A program made the position numbers and the translations under genes. 52,725 nucleotides of DNA from assembly GCF_000359585.1 (NCBI RefSeq), contig NZ_APMH01000030.1, positions 1-52,725 of the forward strand, given 5' to 3'. The stretch comes from Clostridium tyrobutyricum DSM 2637 = ATCC 25755 = JCM 11008. Its GTDB lineage: Bacteria; Bacillota; Clostridia; Clostridiales; Clostridiaceae. Numbering within the stretch: position 1 is the first letter of the stretch; every line of letters starts with the position of its first letter. Shown in pieces: positions 16,832 through 25,229 of this stretch. The notes below the pieces were generated by a model that was given only the letters and a program-made list of their open reading frames with translations, searched no databases and was not told where the DNA came from.

Positions 16832-17410
16832 TTATTTTTTTCTAAATTTATTTATTCTATTAATAATAAATATTAGTATTAATATTACTACTATAAATTT
16901 AACAAAACCCCAGAAAAACCTTGATAAAAGACTAGATTGTCCATAACTACTGGCTGAATTGTAATTATGCCCCCATGGAATTGGAATGGGGATAGGGAAA
17001 AATGATCTTCTATTATTTCCATTATTATAATTTTGAGTTGATGAAGAATTACTAGCTTTTTTATTATAGGATTTTGAATCAGATTTTGTAGAATTTGAAA
17101 AACTTCCTGACTTAAAATCTCCGCTGCTGCTAGAAGAACTATTGTTGCTTTTATATTCCGATTTAGGTTTTGAAAAACTTCCTGATTTAAAGTTTCCACC
17201 CTGAGATCTTGAACTATGGAAGGAACTTCTTGTGGAAGAATGTGATGCAAAACCTCCAGATTTAAAACTTATTAGAGTTGGGGATTTGGCATATGCGGTA
17301 TTTCCCTTATTATGTAAAAAACCTGGTAAAATAGTATTTATTAACAAAAATAAAAAAACAAGAAATACAGCTGTATAAGATTTCTTTTTAAATATTTTGG
17401 ACACCTCCAA
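16832..17410 (-). CDS. Ser/Lys/Asn-rich exported membrane protein of the PspA operon
   Basis: This 192-aa protein has an N-terminal hydrophobic segment (about 12-32), perhaps a signal anchor. A low-complexity Ser/Asn/Lys/Phe region (about 45-140) contains three FKSG(G/S)F repeats. A Pro-rich FFPIPIPIPWG stretch and a C-terminal membrane helix (about 165-185) with a basic tail follow. No catalytic domain is visible. The layout recalls glycine/serine-rich membrane partners encoded next to PspA homologues (YdjH-type). It is the first gene of the operon; pspA follows 17 bases downstream. Function unknown. Confidence 0.72.
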   Translation of the reverse strand: MEVSKIFKKKSYTAVFLVFLFLLINTILPGFLHNKGNTAYAKSPTLISFKSGGFASHSSTRSSFHSSRSQGGNFKSGSFSKPKSEYKSNNSSSSSSGDFKSGSFSNSTKSDSKSYNKKASNSSSTQNYNNGNNRRSFFPIPIPIPWGHNYNSASSYGQSSLLSRFFWGFVKFIVVILILIFIINRINKFRKK

Positions 17411-17641
17411 TAAAATACTTGTTTTTTTATTAATATAATATCATAATAATATTAACTTATCATTATGTGTACAAGTTATAATTATATAATACAGTATTGC
17501 ATACTATATTACAAGTACTATATTATCTTATTTTAAAATAATATGAACTATTTAGCCAACATTTCATTATAAATCTAATTATGTATTACAATACCACTAA
17601 ATTTCTAATATATAGATGATTAAATCCTCAGGATACTTACA

Positions 17642-17686
17642 TTGTAAAGTGGTTATAAATAACTTATAATGATATTATAAGTTATT
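17642..17686 (+). promoter_or_regulatory. Promoter with overlapping palindromic operator for the DUF1836 gene
   Basis: TTGTAA (17642-17647), 17 bases and TATAAT (17665-17670) form a sigma-A promoter. A palindrome with 13-bp perfect arms (17658-17670 and 17674-17686) and GAT centre covers the -10 and start site, an ideal repressor site. The SD of the downstream gene begins five bases after it. Confidence 0.72.
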
Positions 17687-17702
17687 ATTGGAGGGATCAA
17701 AA

Positions 17703-18302
17703 TTGAAAAAAAGTGAATTCGATATGGAATATGTAAAAAATGCTGCTGAAGAAATATCTAAAAATACAATTATACCATATGAAGATTTACCAAGATATGA
17801 TTTATTCTTATCTCAGGTAATAGATTATTTAAATGATAAATTTTCAGGGGAAAAATACACAAATAACATAGTACAAAATTATGTTAAAAATGAAGTAATA
17901 TCAAAACCTGTAAATGGTAAAAAAAGAGGCTATACTAAAGATCATTTAGCTCAGCTCGTATTATTAAGTTATATGAGGCCTATATTATCTACAGAGGAAA
18001 TTAAGAAAGTATTCAGATTGGCCTTTAATGAGATAAATGATGGAGAAGATGATATAATATCATGGGAAAAGGCATATAAAGTATTTTCCTATATACAAAA
18101 AGATAGTTTTAAAAAGATTATTGCAAAGGATTTATTTGATAAGGAAAGATTAAATAATATGATTAAAGACATGAATTTGAAATCCAATGAAGAAGAGGAA
18201 AGAATAGTATTGTTTTTTTCAGTCATGTCTTTAATCTGTCAAGCAAGTTCAATAAAAAATTTAGTACACAGTATAGTAAGTAATTATGAAAAAGAAATTT
18301 AA
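17703..18302 (+). CDS. DUF1836 protein with MerR-like helix-turn-helix
   Basis: This 199-aa protein fits DUF1836, a Firmicutes family with a predicted winged helix related to MerR. The core is YTNNIVQNYVKNEVISKPVN, then KKRGYTKDHLAQLVLLSYMRPILS, resembling the MerR pattern in which a lysine-rich turn is followed by Y(T/S)..(D/H)L. The C-terminal half is helical and could dimerise or bind a ligand. TTG 17703 is the likely start (GAGGGA, six-base spacing). A palindrome on its promoter suggests autoregulation. Targets unknown. It is convergent with ispF with a 4-bp gap. Confidence 0.75.
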   Translation: MKKSEFDMEYVKNAAEEISKNTIIPYEDLPRYDLFLSQVIDYLNDKFSGEKYTNNIVQNYVKNEVISKPVNGKKRGYTKDHLAQLVLLSYMRPILSTEEIKKVFRLAFNEINDGEDDIISWEKAYKVFSYIQKDSFKKIIAKDLFDKERLNNMIKDMNLKSNEEEERIVLFFSVMSLICQASSIKNLVHSIVSNYEKEI

Positions 18303-18306
18303 AACG

Positions 18307-18786
18307 TTATTCAATCTTCTTATTTAAAAGGCATATGCTTTTAGATGATATGCCTTCTTTTCTACCGGTAAATCCAAGCCCTTCTTCAGTAGTTGCCTTT
18401 ATACTTATTAAGTCAATATCGATGTTCAATGTTTTGGATATACAATTTCTCATTTTATCTATATAAGGAAAAATTTTTGGTTCCTGGGCAATTATTATAG
18501 AATCTATATTGCCTATAGTATATCCCTTGTTAATTATTAAATTATTTACATAATATAATAATTTAATGCTGGATATATTTTTATATTTTAAGTCGGTATC
18601 AGGAAAGTGTTTTCCTATATCACCTAAAGCCAATGCTCCAAGCATACTATCCATTATTGCATGTGTGAGCACATCTGCATCTGAATGTCCTAAAAGACCT
18701 TTTGGATAAGGTATAGTTATACCTCCTAGTATTAGTGGTCTATCATCTACTAATTTATGTACATCGTAACCTATTCCAATTCTCAT
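18307..18786 (-). CDS. ispF: 2-C-methyl-D-erythritol 2,4-cyclodiphosphate synthase
   Basis: IspF (159 aa) makes the cyclic diphosphate intermediate of the non-mevalonate isoprenoid pathway. It shows [11 protein letters not shown] with the zinc-binding Asp-x-His, [14 protein letters not shown] with the third His, the GKHFPDTD loop and [16 protein letters not shown] at the C terminus. The longest frame reaches 18849, but ATG 18786 behind GGAGGATAAAT gives the canonical N terminus. Its last codons contain a hairpin that also ends the convergent DUF1836 gene. No other isoprenoid gene is adjacent. Confidence 0.96.
   Translation of the reverse strand: MRIGIGYDVHKLVDDRPLILGGITIPYPKGLLGHSDADVLTHAIMDSMLGALALGDIGKHFPDTDLKYKNISSIKLLYYVNNLIINKGYTIGNIDSIIIAQEPKIFPYIDKMRNCISKTLNIDIDLISIKATTEEGLGFTGRKEGISSKSICLLNKKIE
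18328..18362 (+). terminator. Terminator of the DUF1836 gene embedded in ispF coding sequence
   Basis: AAGGCATAT (18328-18336) pairs with ATATGCCTT (18348-18356), followed by CTTTTCT on the plus strand and CTTTTAAAT on the minus. It lies within the last codons of ispF, so coding and terminator functions overlap. Confidence 0.65.
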
Positions 18787-18823
18787 ATTTATCCTCCATA
18801 ATATGTAAAAATTTGTTTTTATA

Positions 18824-18852
18824 AAATAAAAAGGTGCTTTAAAATGCACCTT
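18824..18852 (-). terminator. Terminator after the small basic protein gene
   Basis: On the minus strand AAGGTGC (18852-18846) pairs with GCACCTT (18837-18831), followed by TTTATTTT. It lies between the 60-aa gene and ispF, so ispF depends on read-through or on a promoter inside this short gap. Confidence 0.75.
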
Positions 18853-18862
18853 GAAATTACTA

Positions 18863-19045
18863 TCAAGAGATATATTTTGAATAATTTATTACTTTTTTAT
18901 TAGATATGCTTTTGTTTGAAGAGCTTTCTCTTGTAGGGCTAAATATATTATTAAACAAGTTTTTCAAAAAAGTGATAAGATTAAACTTTCCATGTTTTTT
19001 CTTTCTTGCTTTTGAAAAATCAATTGTGATAACGTTATCTTTCAT
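18863..19045 (-). CDS. Small basic hypothetical protein (60 aa)
   Basis: Family not recognised. The protein begins [20 protein letters not shown], followed by a hydrophobic [14 protein letters not shown] stretch and a Ser/Asn/Lys tail. The KARKKK patch could bind nucleic acid or acidic lipid. Start ATG 19045 has AAGGTGG upstream and a terminator follows the stop, so it looks like a real, separately terminated gene. It lies beside the second DnaA-box region, 780 bp from the next gene. Confidence 0.62.
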   Translation of the reverse strand: MKDNVITIDFSKARKKKHGKFNLITFLKNLFNNIFSPTRESSSNKSISNKKVINYSKYIS

Positions 19046-19219
19046 AATAGCTCCCACCTTCCTTAAATTGTATCTAATTAAATGATATCATATTTTGATA
19101 TCTTTGTTAATAAAATAGTAAGAAATATTTAACTTGAAATGTATTAACATGATAAATTTTAAACACAATATTTATTGAATAAATACCATATAAAAATAAT
19201 TGAATATTTTAAGAGGTAT

Positions 19220-19253
19220 AATTCCTAAGTTCTGATTTCAGAGACTTAGGAAT
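19220..19253 (+). repeat. Orphan hairpin in the 19046-19825 gap
   Basis: AATTCCTAAGT (19220-19230) pairs with ACTTAGGAATT (19243-19253); inner TCTG/CAGA pairing extends the stem with one bulge. It is followed by TATTATAAAA, a poor T-run. No upstream gene on this strand needs it. It could end an unannotated small RNA or be a protein site. Confidence 0.6.
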
Positions 19254-19419
19254 TTATTATAAAATAAATATTGTGCATAAGGATAAAAAGGTAAAATAAT
19301 TTGTTTTAAGAAATAGTACTTTTGAGCTAAGCAGTTTCATTCGGGTAATATATTATATGAAGAATATTATTAAGTTGTTACTGTATATTTTGAAATTTTA
19401 AAATATATCATAAAAAAAG

Positions 19420-19667
19420 TTATGCACAAGTTATACACAAATCTGTGGATAATGTTAATATATATTAATAAAAAAAGTATTAAAAAACATTTTATTTACT
19501 GAAAATTATAATAATAACTGATATTAAACAACTTATAAACAAGCTATCTGTGGATAATGTGTATAAAATGATGAATTAAGTTATTTTAATATTAAAATAA
19601 CAAAAGGTTATAAATATATAATCTGTTGATAATGTTTATAGCTTATATATAAGTACAGTTATACAGA
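19420..19667. repeat. DnaA-box cluster 2 in a 780-bp gene-free region
   Basis: Exact TTATNCACA boxes occur at 19420-19428, 19431-19439, 19444-19452 (reverse), 19549-19557 (reverse) and 19558-19566 (reverse). One-mismatch boxes lie at 19533-19541, 19624-19632 (reverse) and 19659-19667. Between the groups is AT-only DNA (about 19455-19545) that could unwind. It looks like an origin-type array, but dnaA and dnaN are not here. Gene-free 19046-19825 otherwise shows only the hairpin at 19220-19253. Possible roles are DnaA titration, regulation of the next operon or an accessory origin; binding is inferred. Confidence 0.78.
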
Positions 19668-19825
19668 GTATTTAAAAATTTTGTTGATAAATATGATTGT
19701 TATTAGCATTATATATTATTATAATAAGTATGTAACTATTAAATTTAGTATATATGTTATTTTATGCATATTTATTATATTAATGAAAATAATACTTTAT
19801 AAAGCCTGTAGAAAGAAGTGAATAC

Positions 19826-20725
19826 ATGAACAAAAGAGGATTGAAAATAATAATTGCATGTATAATAATTGTTATAGGATTGCTTGGTTTGTGTAATATT
19901 TTAAAGCCTAATTTTTTGCAGGACATAAAATCAAACTCAACCATAAGTAATAAAAATAACATTGATAAATCATTAAAGGTAGTAGATTCTAATGATTATA
20001 AAATACCTAAAGAGAGGGAATTTACAGGAGATGTAATATATAACAACAGTTCTGTACCTGTATTAATGTTTCATTCTATAGATTATGAAAAAGGTAATGA
20101 ATTAAGAATTCCAAAGGATGCATTTAGAGAAAAGATGAAATTTTTAAAGGATAGTGGATATACTACACTAACTTTAAACGAGTTTTATAAGTTTATTGAG
20201 GAAAATAAGCCAGTACCTGAAAAATCTGTGCTTATAACCTTTGATGATGGATATGAAGATAATTATACAAATGCATATCCTGTTTTAAAAGAATTTGGAT
20301 TACATGCTACCATATTTGTCATAACTAGTACGGTAGATAAAGATAGTGGTTACTTAACTTCAAATCAGTTGAGGGAAATGAATAGAAATGGTATAGACAT
20401 TGAAAGTCATACTGTTAATCATGATGATTTAGATAAATTAAGTTATGAAAAGCAGCTTGAGACTTTAAGAAATTCCAAAGAATCTTTAGAAAATATATTA
20501 AATAAAAAAATAGATTATATAGCATATCCATTTGGGCACTTTAATCAAAATACCATTAAGGCTGTACAGGTATCAGGATATAAAATGGCATTTACTACAG
20601 AAAGTGGCTGGGGAAATAAATCTCAGGGAATATACAAATTGCATAGAGTTTATGTAAGTGCCAATCATAACATAAATGAGTTTATGAGAAGATTAAAAGA
20701 TCCCGAATATGATATACATAAATGA
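19826..20725 (+). CDS. Membrane-anchored polysaccharide deacetylase (NodB domain)
   Basis: The 299-aa protein has an N-terminal membrane segment (about 7-24), probably a signal anchor, and a CE4/NodB domain (about 80-295). Motif 1 TFDDGYEDNY carries the catalytic Asp and metal Asp. Motif 2 SHTVNHDD supplies the metal-binding His pair, and YPFGHFN matches motif 3. It likely removes acetyl groups from surface GlcNAc or MurNAc polymers. The PVLMFHSI start is typical of the PgaB/YadE-like branch. It precedes a glucosaminidase gene by 42 bases, suggesting a joint cell-wall role. A DnaA-box array lies upstream. Confidence 0.9.
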   Translation: MNKRGLKIIIACIIIVIGLLGLCNILKPNFLQDIKSNSTISNKNNIDKSLKVVDSNDYKIPKEREFTGDVIYNNSSVPVLMFHSIDYEKGNELRIPKDAFREKMKFLKDSGYTTLTLNEFYKFIEENKPVPEKSVLITFDDGYEDNYTNAYPVLKEFGLHATIFVITSTVDKDSGYLTSNQLREMNRNGIDIESHTVNHDDLDKLSYEKQLETLRNSKESLENILNKKIDYIAYPFGHFNQNTIKAVQVSGYKMAFTTESGWGNKSQGIYKLHRVYVSANHNINEFMRRLKDPEYDIHK

Positions 20726-20767
20726 TAGAGAAAATATTATTCAATAAATAACATGGGGGGAAATATT

Positions 20768-22261
20768 TTGAATAGAAAGTTAAGAACATTGATTTTGGTT
20801 GCAGTTATTTCTTTTACGAGTTTCCAATTTAAGACAACTGTAAGTGCTTATTCAGGCACTAAAAATAGTGTAGATGTTAACAAGGAGTGGTCTGTAAAAT
20901 TTAATAAGACATTAGAATCAGATACGGTTAACAGCAGTAATATAATTGTTAAGGATGCGAGTGGCAATAGTATACCTGTAGCTATAACTTTATCTCAAGA
21001 TAAATATACAGTGTTTATTAGTCCACAAACTTCAGGATATATACCTGGTGCTCAATATACTGTAAATATAAGTAAGGGAGTTAAAGATTCAGCAGGTATT
21101 CCTTTAAGTGAGGCTGGTACGTTGAAGTTTACTCTTGTAAATAAGTATTCTGATGGGACAAGCTATTTAGGATTACCGGTTATAAATTCAAATACATTTC
21201 AACATATGCCACTATTATCTTCCCAAAAACAAGGATTTATATTAAATTCTACAGCTGGTCAGAATGTTAAATATAGAATATTTGTAGCGCAGGATAATCC
21301 ATATAGTGATGGAGCTTTTCAGGAAATAACCCAAAACTATGTATCTCCTGTAAATGGTGTAGTTACAGCAAATAAGGCTTTGGATTCTGGAACAAATGGA
21401 CAAAAATATAAGGCTATTATATATGTAAGAAGAGCAGGGGTATCTACTGGAGCTCATAGGGATATGAATACAGATTATGATAATTATTACATAGATTATT
21501 TTAGATGCGTTGATAGTTCAAGTATTTCAAATGTAAAGTATACCAATTATGATACATCATTGAGTTATGGAGTAAATAAGCAATTGGCATGGGAGAGTTA
21601 TCCTAATGAAGGACCCTATTTTTCTAAAACTGCTAGTTTTACTAATTTAGCCTCTGCCAATCAGATAAAATACTATATGAATCCAAGTAACTTTCTTGAT
21701 TCATATGGAAAATATCAATTTTTGAAACTTAGTTATGAAGATGGTATAAGTGTAGATGATTTAAACAATTTTCTTGCAAACAAGGGTATTTTTAAAGGAC
21801 ATGGACAGGACTTTATAAATGCAGCTAAAGCCAACAATATAAGTGTAAGTTATCTTGTTTCTCATGCAATGCTTGAAACGGGACTTGGAACTTCATATCT
21901 TTCAAGTGGACAGGCAAAATATAATGGAAAAGTTGTTTATAACTTTTTTGGAATAGGAGCAGTAGATAGTGATCCAAATGGTGAAGGTTCCAAAAAGGCA
22001 TATGAAGAAGGATGGTTTACACCTCAACTTGCCATATCAGGTGGAGCTCAATGGCTTTCTAAAAGTTATATAAATAATGCTAATTATAAACAGGACACTA
22101 TCTACAAAATGAGATGGAATCCTGCAGATCCAGGTCAACATCAGTATGCGACAGATATTTCATGGTCATATAATCAGATATCAAATATAATTAATATGAT
22201 AAATATGGCACCTTCATTATATCAAACAGTGTATTTTGACATACCTAAATATGCACAATAA
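20768..22261 (+). CDS. Secreted N-acetylglucosaminidase with N-terminal Ig-like (Big_5) domain
   Basis: This 497-aa autolysin has a signal peptide (about 1-27, cleavage near VSA), a Big_5/SbsA Ig-like domain (about 30-125: KEWSVKFNKTLES, then AGTLKFTLV) and a middle beta-rich region. The C-terminal GH73-type glucosaminidase domain (about 355-480) has ISVSYLVSHAMLETGLGTS with the catalytic Glu, then YNFFGIGA and the ISGGAQWLSKSYI block. It would cleave GlcNAc-MurNAc strands. TTG 20768 is the start; the upstream ATG at 20753 overlaps the GGGGGG ribosome site. Probably cotranscribed with the deacetylase. Confidence 0.9.
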   Translation: MNRKLRTLILVAVISFTSFQFKTTVSAYSGTKNSVDVNKEWSVKFNKTLESDTVNSSNIIVKDASGNSIPVAITLSQDKYTVFISPQTSGYIPGAQYTVNISKGVKDSAGIPLSEAGTLKFTLVNKYSDGTSYLGLPVINSNTFQHMPLLSSQKQGFILNSTAGQNVKYRIFVAQDNPYSDGAFQEITQNYVSPVNGVVTANKALDSGTNGQKYKAIIYVRRAGVSTGAHRDMNTDYDNYYIDYFRCVDSSSISNVKYTNYDTSLSYGVNKQLAWESYPNEGPYFSKTASFTNLASANQIKYYMNPSNFLDSYGKYQFLKLSYEDGISVDDLNNFLANKGIFKGHGQDFINAAKANNISVSYLVSHAMLETGLGTSYLSSGQAKYNGKVVYNFFGIGAVDSDPNGEGSKKAYEEGWFTPQLAISGGAQWLSKSYINNANYKQDTIYKMRWNPADPGQHQYATDISWSYNQISNIINMINMAPSLYQTVYFDIPKYAQ

Positions 22262-22364
22262 AATTTATTTTAGAAATATGTATATTTATAGTATAAATTG
22301 TATATTTTAAAATTAGGATGTATAATATATATTATTATACAATTCTTAATTGGAGTGAGTAAAA

Positions 22365-22925
22365 TTGCTTAAGTGGAAAGAACTTTATGATGAGTGTGTA
22401 AATTGTCATAAATGTGCTCTGGGAAATACAAGAATAAATATGGTTTTTGGAGATGGAAATTCCAAAGCGGATATTATATTTATAGGTGAGGCACCAGGAG
22501 CAGACGAGGACAGAACTGGTATTCCTTTTGTAGGTAGAGCAGGCCAGTTCCTGACAAAGTATTTAGAAGAATTAAATCTTTATAGAAATAAAGACTATTA
22601 TATATGTAATATTTGCAAATGTAGACCTGAAAAAAATAGAACACCTTATGAAGAGGAAGCAAAGACATGTCTTCAATATGTAAGAAATCAGGTTGCACTT
22701 GTAAAACCTAAAATAATAGTATGCTTAGGTGCAACTGCCATGAGATATATATTGGGAACAGATTGGAGAATTACGAGGGATCGGGGCAAATGGGTTGAAA
22801 GAAAGGGATTTTATATGACAACAACTTTTCATCCTTCTGCAATCCTTAGAGATCCAAATAAGAATCAATTGTTTTTAGAAGATTTAAAAGCTATAAATAA
22901 AAAATATAAAGAAATTTCAGCATGA
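22365..22925 (+). CDS. Type-4 (Fe-S) uracil-DNA glycosylase
   Basis: This 186-aa DNA repair enzyme excises uracil. Family 4 signatures are clear: [20 protein letters not shown] (water-activating region) near residue 43, the CxxC at 14-17 plus two Cys in NICKCRP for the [4Fe-4S] cluster, and [12 protein letters not shown] at the C terminus. The length suits family 4. The start is TTG after GGAGTGAG. It lies between the wall genes and the metG T-box. Confidence 0.94.
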   Translation: MLKWKELYDECVNCHKCALGNTRINMVFGDGNSKADIIFIGEAPGADEDRTGIPFVGRAGQFLTKYLEELNLYRNKDYYICNICKCRPEKNRTPYEEEAKTCLQYVRNQVALVKPKIIVCLGATAMRYILGTDWRITRDRGKWVERKGFYMTTTFHPSAILRDPNKNQLFLEDLKAINKKYKEISA

Positions 22926-22928
22926 ATA

Positions 22929-22957
22929 TTGACAGACTGAAATATATAATTTATTAT
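22929..22957 (+). promoter_or_regulatory. Sigma-A promoter of the metG T-box transcript
   Basis: A consensus TTGACA (22929-22934), 17 bases and TATTAT (22952-22957) lie just after the UDG stop. Transcription would begin about 22964. Confidence 0.75.
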
Positions 22958-22963
22958 GTTACT

Positions 22964-23233
22964 GAAAAATGCAATGAAGGAAAGAGTAATAAATCAAGGG
23001 TTCAGGAGAGAGTCAGTGCATGGTGAAAACTGATGAGATATTGATTTATGAATATGGCTCTGGAGCATATTATCTGAAGATATATTAGGGTAATCCGGAT
23101 TTACAGGCGTTATACTGTATAGTGATTTAAATTACTTAGTGAGATTTTTACTGTGAGGTAAAAATGAAATAGAGTGGTAAAGTGTTATTGTATGCCTCTA
23201 TATGGATATGTTATATCTATATAGAGGTTTTTT
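22964..23233 (+). promoter_or_regulatory. T-box leader (methionine specifier) controlling metG
   Basis: The leader has Stem I elements (GAGAG, then GGTGAAAACTGATGAGA) and a specifier ATG at 23054-23056 in the GAATATGGCTCTGGAGC context. The T-box AGAGTGGTAAAGTG follows at 23171-23184, with UGGU complementary to an ACCA tRNA end. A terminator closes it (CCTCTATAT at 23195 paired with ATATAGAGG, then T-run). Uncharged tRNA-Met binding would favour antitermination and raise metG expression. The boundaries are approximate. Confidence 0.88.
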
Positions 23234-23287
23234 ATTGTCAGTATTATAAAAATAATCCATTAAACAAATGTAAAAGGAAAGGAAGTA

Positions 23288-25228
23288 ATGGAAGTGAATA
23301 AAAAAACTTATTATATTACAACACCAATTTATTATCCATCAGCTAAACTTCATATAGGAAATACCTATACTACTGTGGCTGCGGATGCATTAGCAAGATT
23401 TAAAAGATTAACAGGTTATGATGTCATGCTTTTGACTGGAACAGATGAACATGGTCAGAAAATTCAAAGACTGGCTGAAGCCAAAGGTATTACTCCAAAG
23501 GAATATGTAGATAAAATAGTAAGTGGTATAAAAGAACTTTGGGGAATGATGAATATAAGTTATGATAAATTTATAAGAACCACAGATGACTATCACGTAA
23601 ATGCAGTACAGAAAATATTCAAGAAATTGTATGATCAGGGAGATATATATAAGGGAAAATATGAAGGATGGTACTGTACACCATGTGAATCCTTTTGGAC
23701 AGAAACACAACTTGTAGATGGCAAATGTCCTGATTGTGGAAGACCTGTTGAGAAGACAAAAGAAGAGGCATATTTTTTTAAAATGTCAAAATATGCTCCA
23801 AAACTTATAGAATATATTGAGAATCATCCTGAATTTATACAGCCGGAGTCGCGAAAAAATGAGATGTTGAATAACTTCTTAAAACCTGGGCTTCAGGACT
23901 TATGTGTATCAAGAACTTCATTTGACTGGGGCATACCTGTAACTTTTGATAAAAAACATGTTATATATGTTTGGATAGATGCTCTTGTAAACTATATAAC
24001 TGCCCTTGGTTATGGAAGTGACAATACGGAAATGTTTGATAAATATTGGCCTGCAAATGTACATTTAGTTGGAAAGGACATATTGAGATTTCATACAATT
24101 TATTGGCCCATAATGCTTATGGCACTCGGACTTCCTTTACCTAAACAGGTTTTTGGTCATGGATGGCTTCTGGTAAATGGAGGCAAGATGTCAAAATCCA
24201 AAGGTAATGTTGTAGATCCTGTTGTACTTGTAAATAATTTTGGAACAGACCCTGTAAGATACTATTTACTTAGAGAAATTCCATTTGGATCAGACGGACT
24301 ATTCAACAATGAAATATTTATAAATAAAATAAATTCAGATTTGGCAAATGATTTGGGAAATCTTCTTTCAAGAACATGTGCTATGATAGATAAATATTTT
24401 GATGGGATAATACCTGCAGCTTTGGAAAAAAATGATGCAGATGATAGTTTGAAAAAGATAGCTCTTGAAGTTCCTCAAAAAGTAGAGGACAATATGAATG
24501 CGCTTAGAATACCTGAAGCATTGGACAGTATATGGGAGCTTGTAAGCAAATCCAATAAGTACATAGATGAAACTATGCCGTGGATACTTGCTAAAGATGA
24601 ATCTAAAAGAGGAAATCTAGCAACAGTACTTTATAATCTGGCAGAATCTTTAAGGATAATTTCCGTATGTATATCTTCATTTTTACCAGATACCAGCAAG
24701 AAAATAAATGACCAGTTAAATATTAAAACCATATCATGGGAAAGCCTGGATGCCTTTAAGGGTACAAAGTCCGGTACTAAAATAAACAGAGGAGAAGCAA
24801 TATTCCCAAGAATAGATGTTGATAAAAAGATAGAAGAACTTAACAAACTGAAGGAACAGCAGGAAGCTAAAAACAACAAAAAGATGCAACCTATAAAGAA
24901 AAAGATAACTATAGATGATTTTGATAAATTGGATTTAAGAGTAGCAAAAGTAATTAATTGTGAAACTGTAAAAGGAGCTAAAAAACTTCTTAAGTTTAAG
25001 GTTGACATTGGGGGAGAAGAAAGGCAGATTGTATCAGGTATAGCTAAATACTATAAGCCTGAAGATCTTGTAGGTAAATTTGTTATAGTTGTGGCAAATT
25101 TAAAGCCTATTAAATTAAGAGATGAGATTTCCCAGGGAATGATACTTTCAGCTGCATCAGATGATGAAAGCAAACTGTTTACAGCTACCATATCTGGAGA
25201 ATTGGATACAGGAAGTATAGTAAAATAG
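23288..25228 (+). CDS. metG: Methionyl-tRNA synthetase
   Basis: The 646-aa class I synthetase charges tRNA-Met. The catalytic core has PSAKLHIGNTYT (HIGH-type), the zinc-binding CTPC and CPDCGR, and GGKMSKSKGN (KMSKS). An anticodon-binding helical domain follows. A C-terminal EMAPII-like tRNA-binding domain (about 540-646: DKLDLRVAKVINCE and later RDEISQGMILSA) aids dimerisation and tRNA binding. ATG 23288 follows AAGGAAAGGAAG. It is controlled by the T-box upstream and ends at a strong terminator shared with the malic enzyme gene. In B. subtilis metS lies between abrB and yabD, matching the order here. Confidence 0.97.
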   Translation: MEVNKKTYYITTPIYYPSAKLHIGNTYTTVAADALARFKRLTGYDVMLLTGTDEHGQKIQRLAEAKGITPKEYVDKIVSGIKELWGMMNISYDKFIRTTDDYHVNAVQKIFKKLYDQGDIYKGKYEGWYCTPCESFWTETQLVDGKCPDCGRPVEKTKEEAYFFKMSKYAPKLIEYIENHPEFIQPESRKNEMLNNFLKPGLQDLCVSRTSFDWGIPVTFDKKHVIYVWIDALVNYITALGYGSDNTEMFDKYWPANVHLVGKDILRFHTIYWPIMLMALGLPLPKQVFGHGWLLVNGGKMSKSKGNVVDPVVLVNNFGTDPVRYYLLREIPFGSDGLFNNEIFINKINSDLANDLGNLLSRTCAMIDKYFDGIIPAALEKNDADDSLKKIALEVPQKVEDNMNALRIPEALDSIWELVSKSNKYIDETMPWILAKDESKRGNLATVLYNLAESLRIISVCISSFLPDTSKKINDQLNIKTISWESLDAFKGTKSGTKINRGEAIFPRIDVDKKIEELNKLKEQQEAKNNKKMQPIKKKITIDDFDKLDLRVAKVINCETVKGAKKLLKFKVDIGGEERQIVSGIAKYYKPEDLVGKFVIVVANLKPIKLRDEISQGMILSAASDDESKLFTATISGELDTGSIVK

Positions 25229-25229
25229 A

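Noticed and set aside
16891-17250. 119-aa minus-strand frame overlapping the Ser-rich gene
   Set aside because: It is an overlapping-frame reading of the low-complexity Ser-rich region with no ribosome site; the 192-aa frame has signal/anchor segments and fits the operon.
19420-19667. Calling this array the chromosomal oriC
   Set aside because: dnaA, dnaN and recF are not in the window, and the B. subtilis-like order places oriC some tens of kb to the left of gin. Kept as a DnaA-box cluster.
24631-25008. 125-aa minus-strand frame within metG
   Set aside because: Antisense shadow of the metG linker and C-terminal domain; Ser/Leu-rich composition typical of antisense translation.
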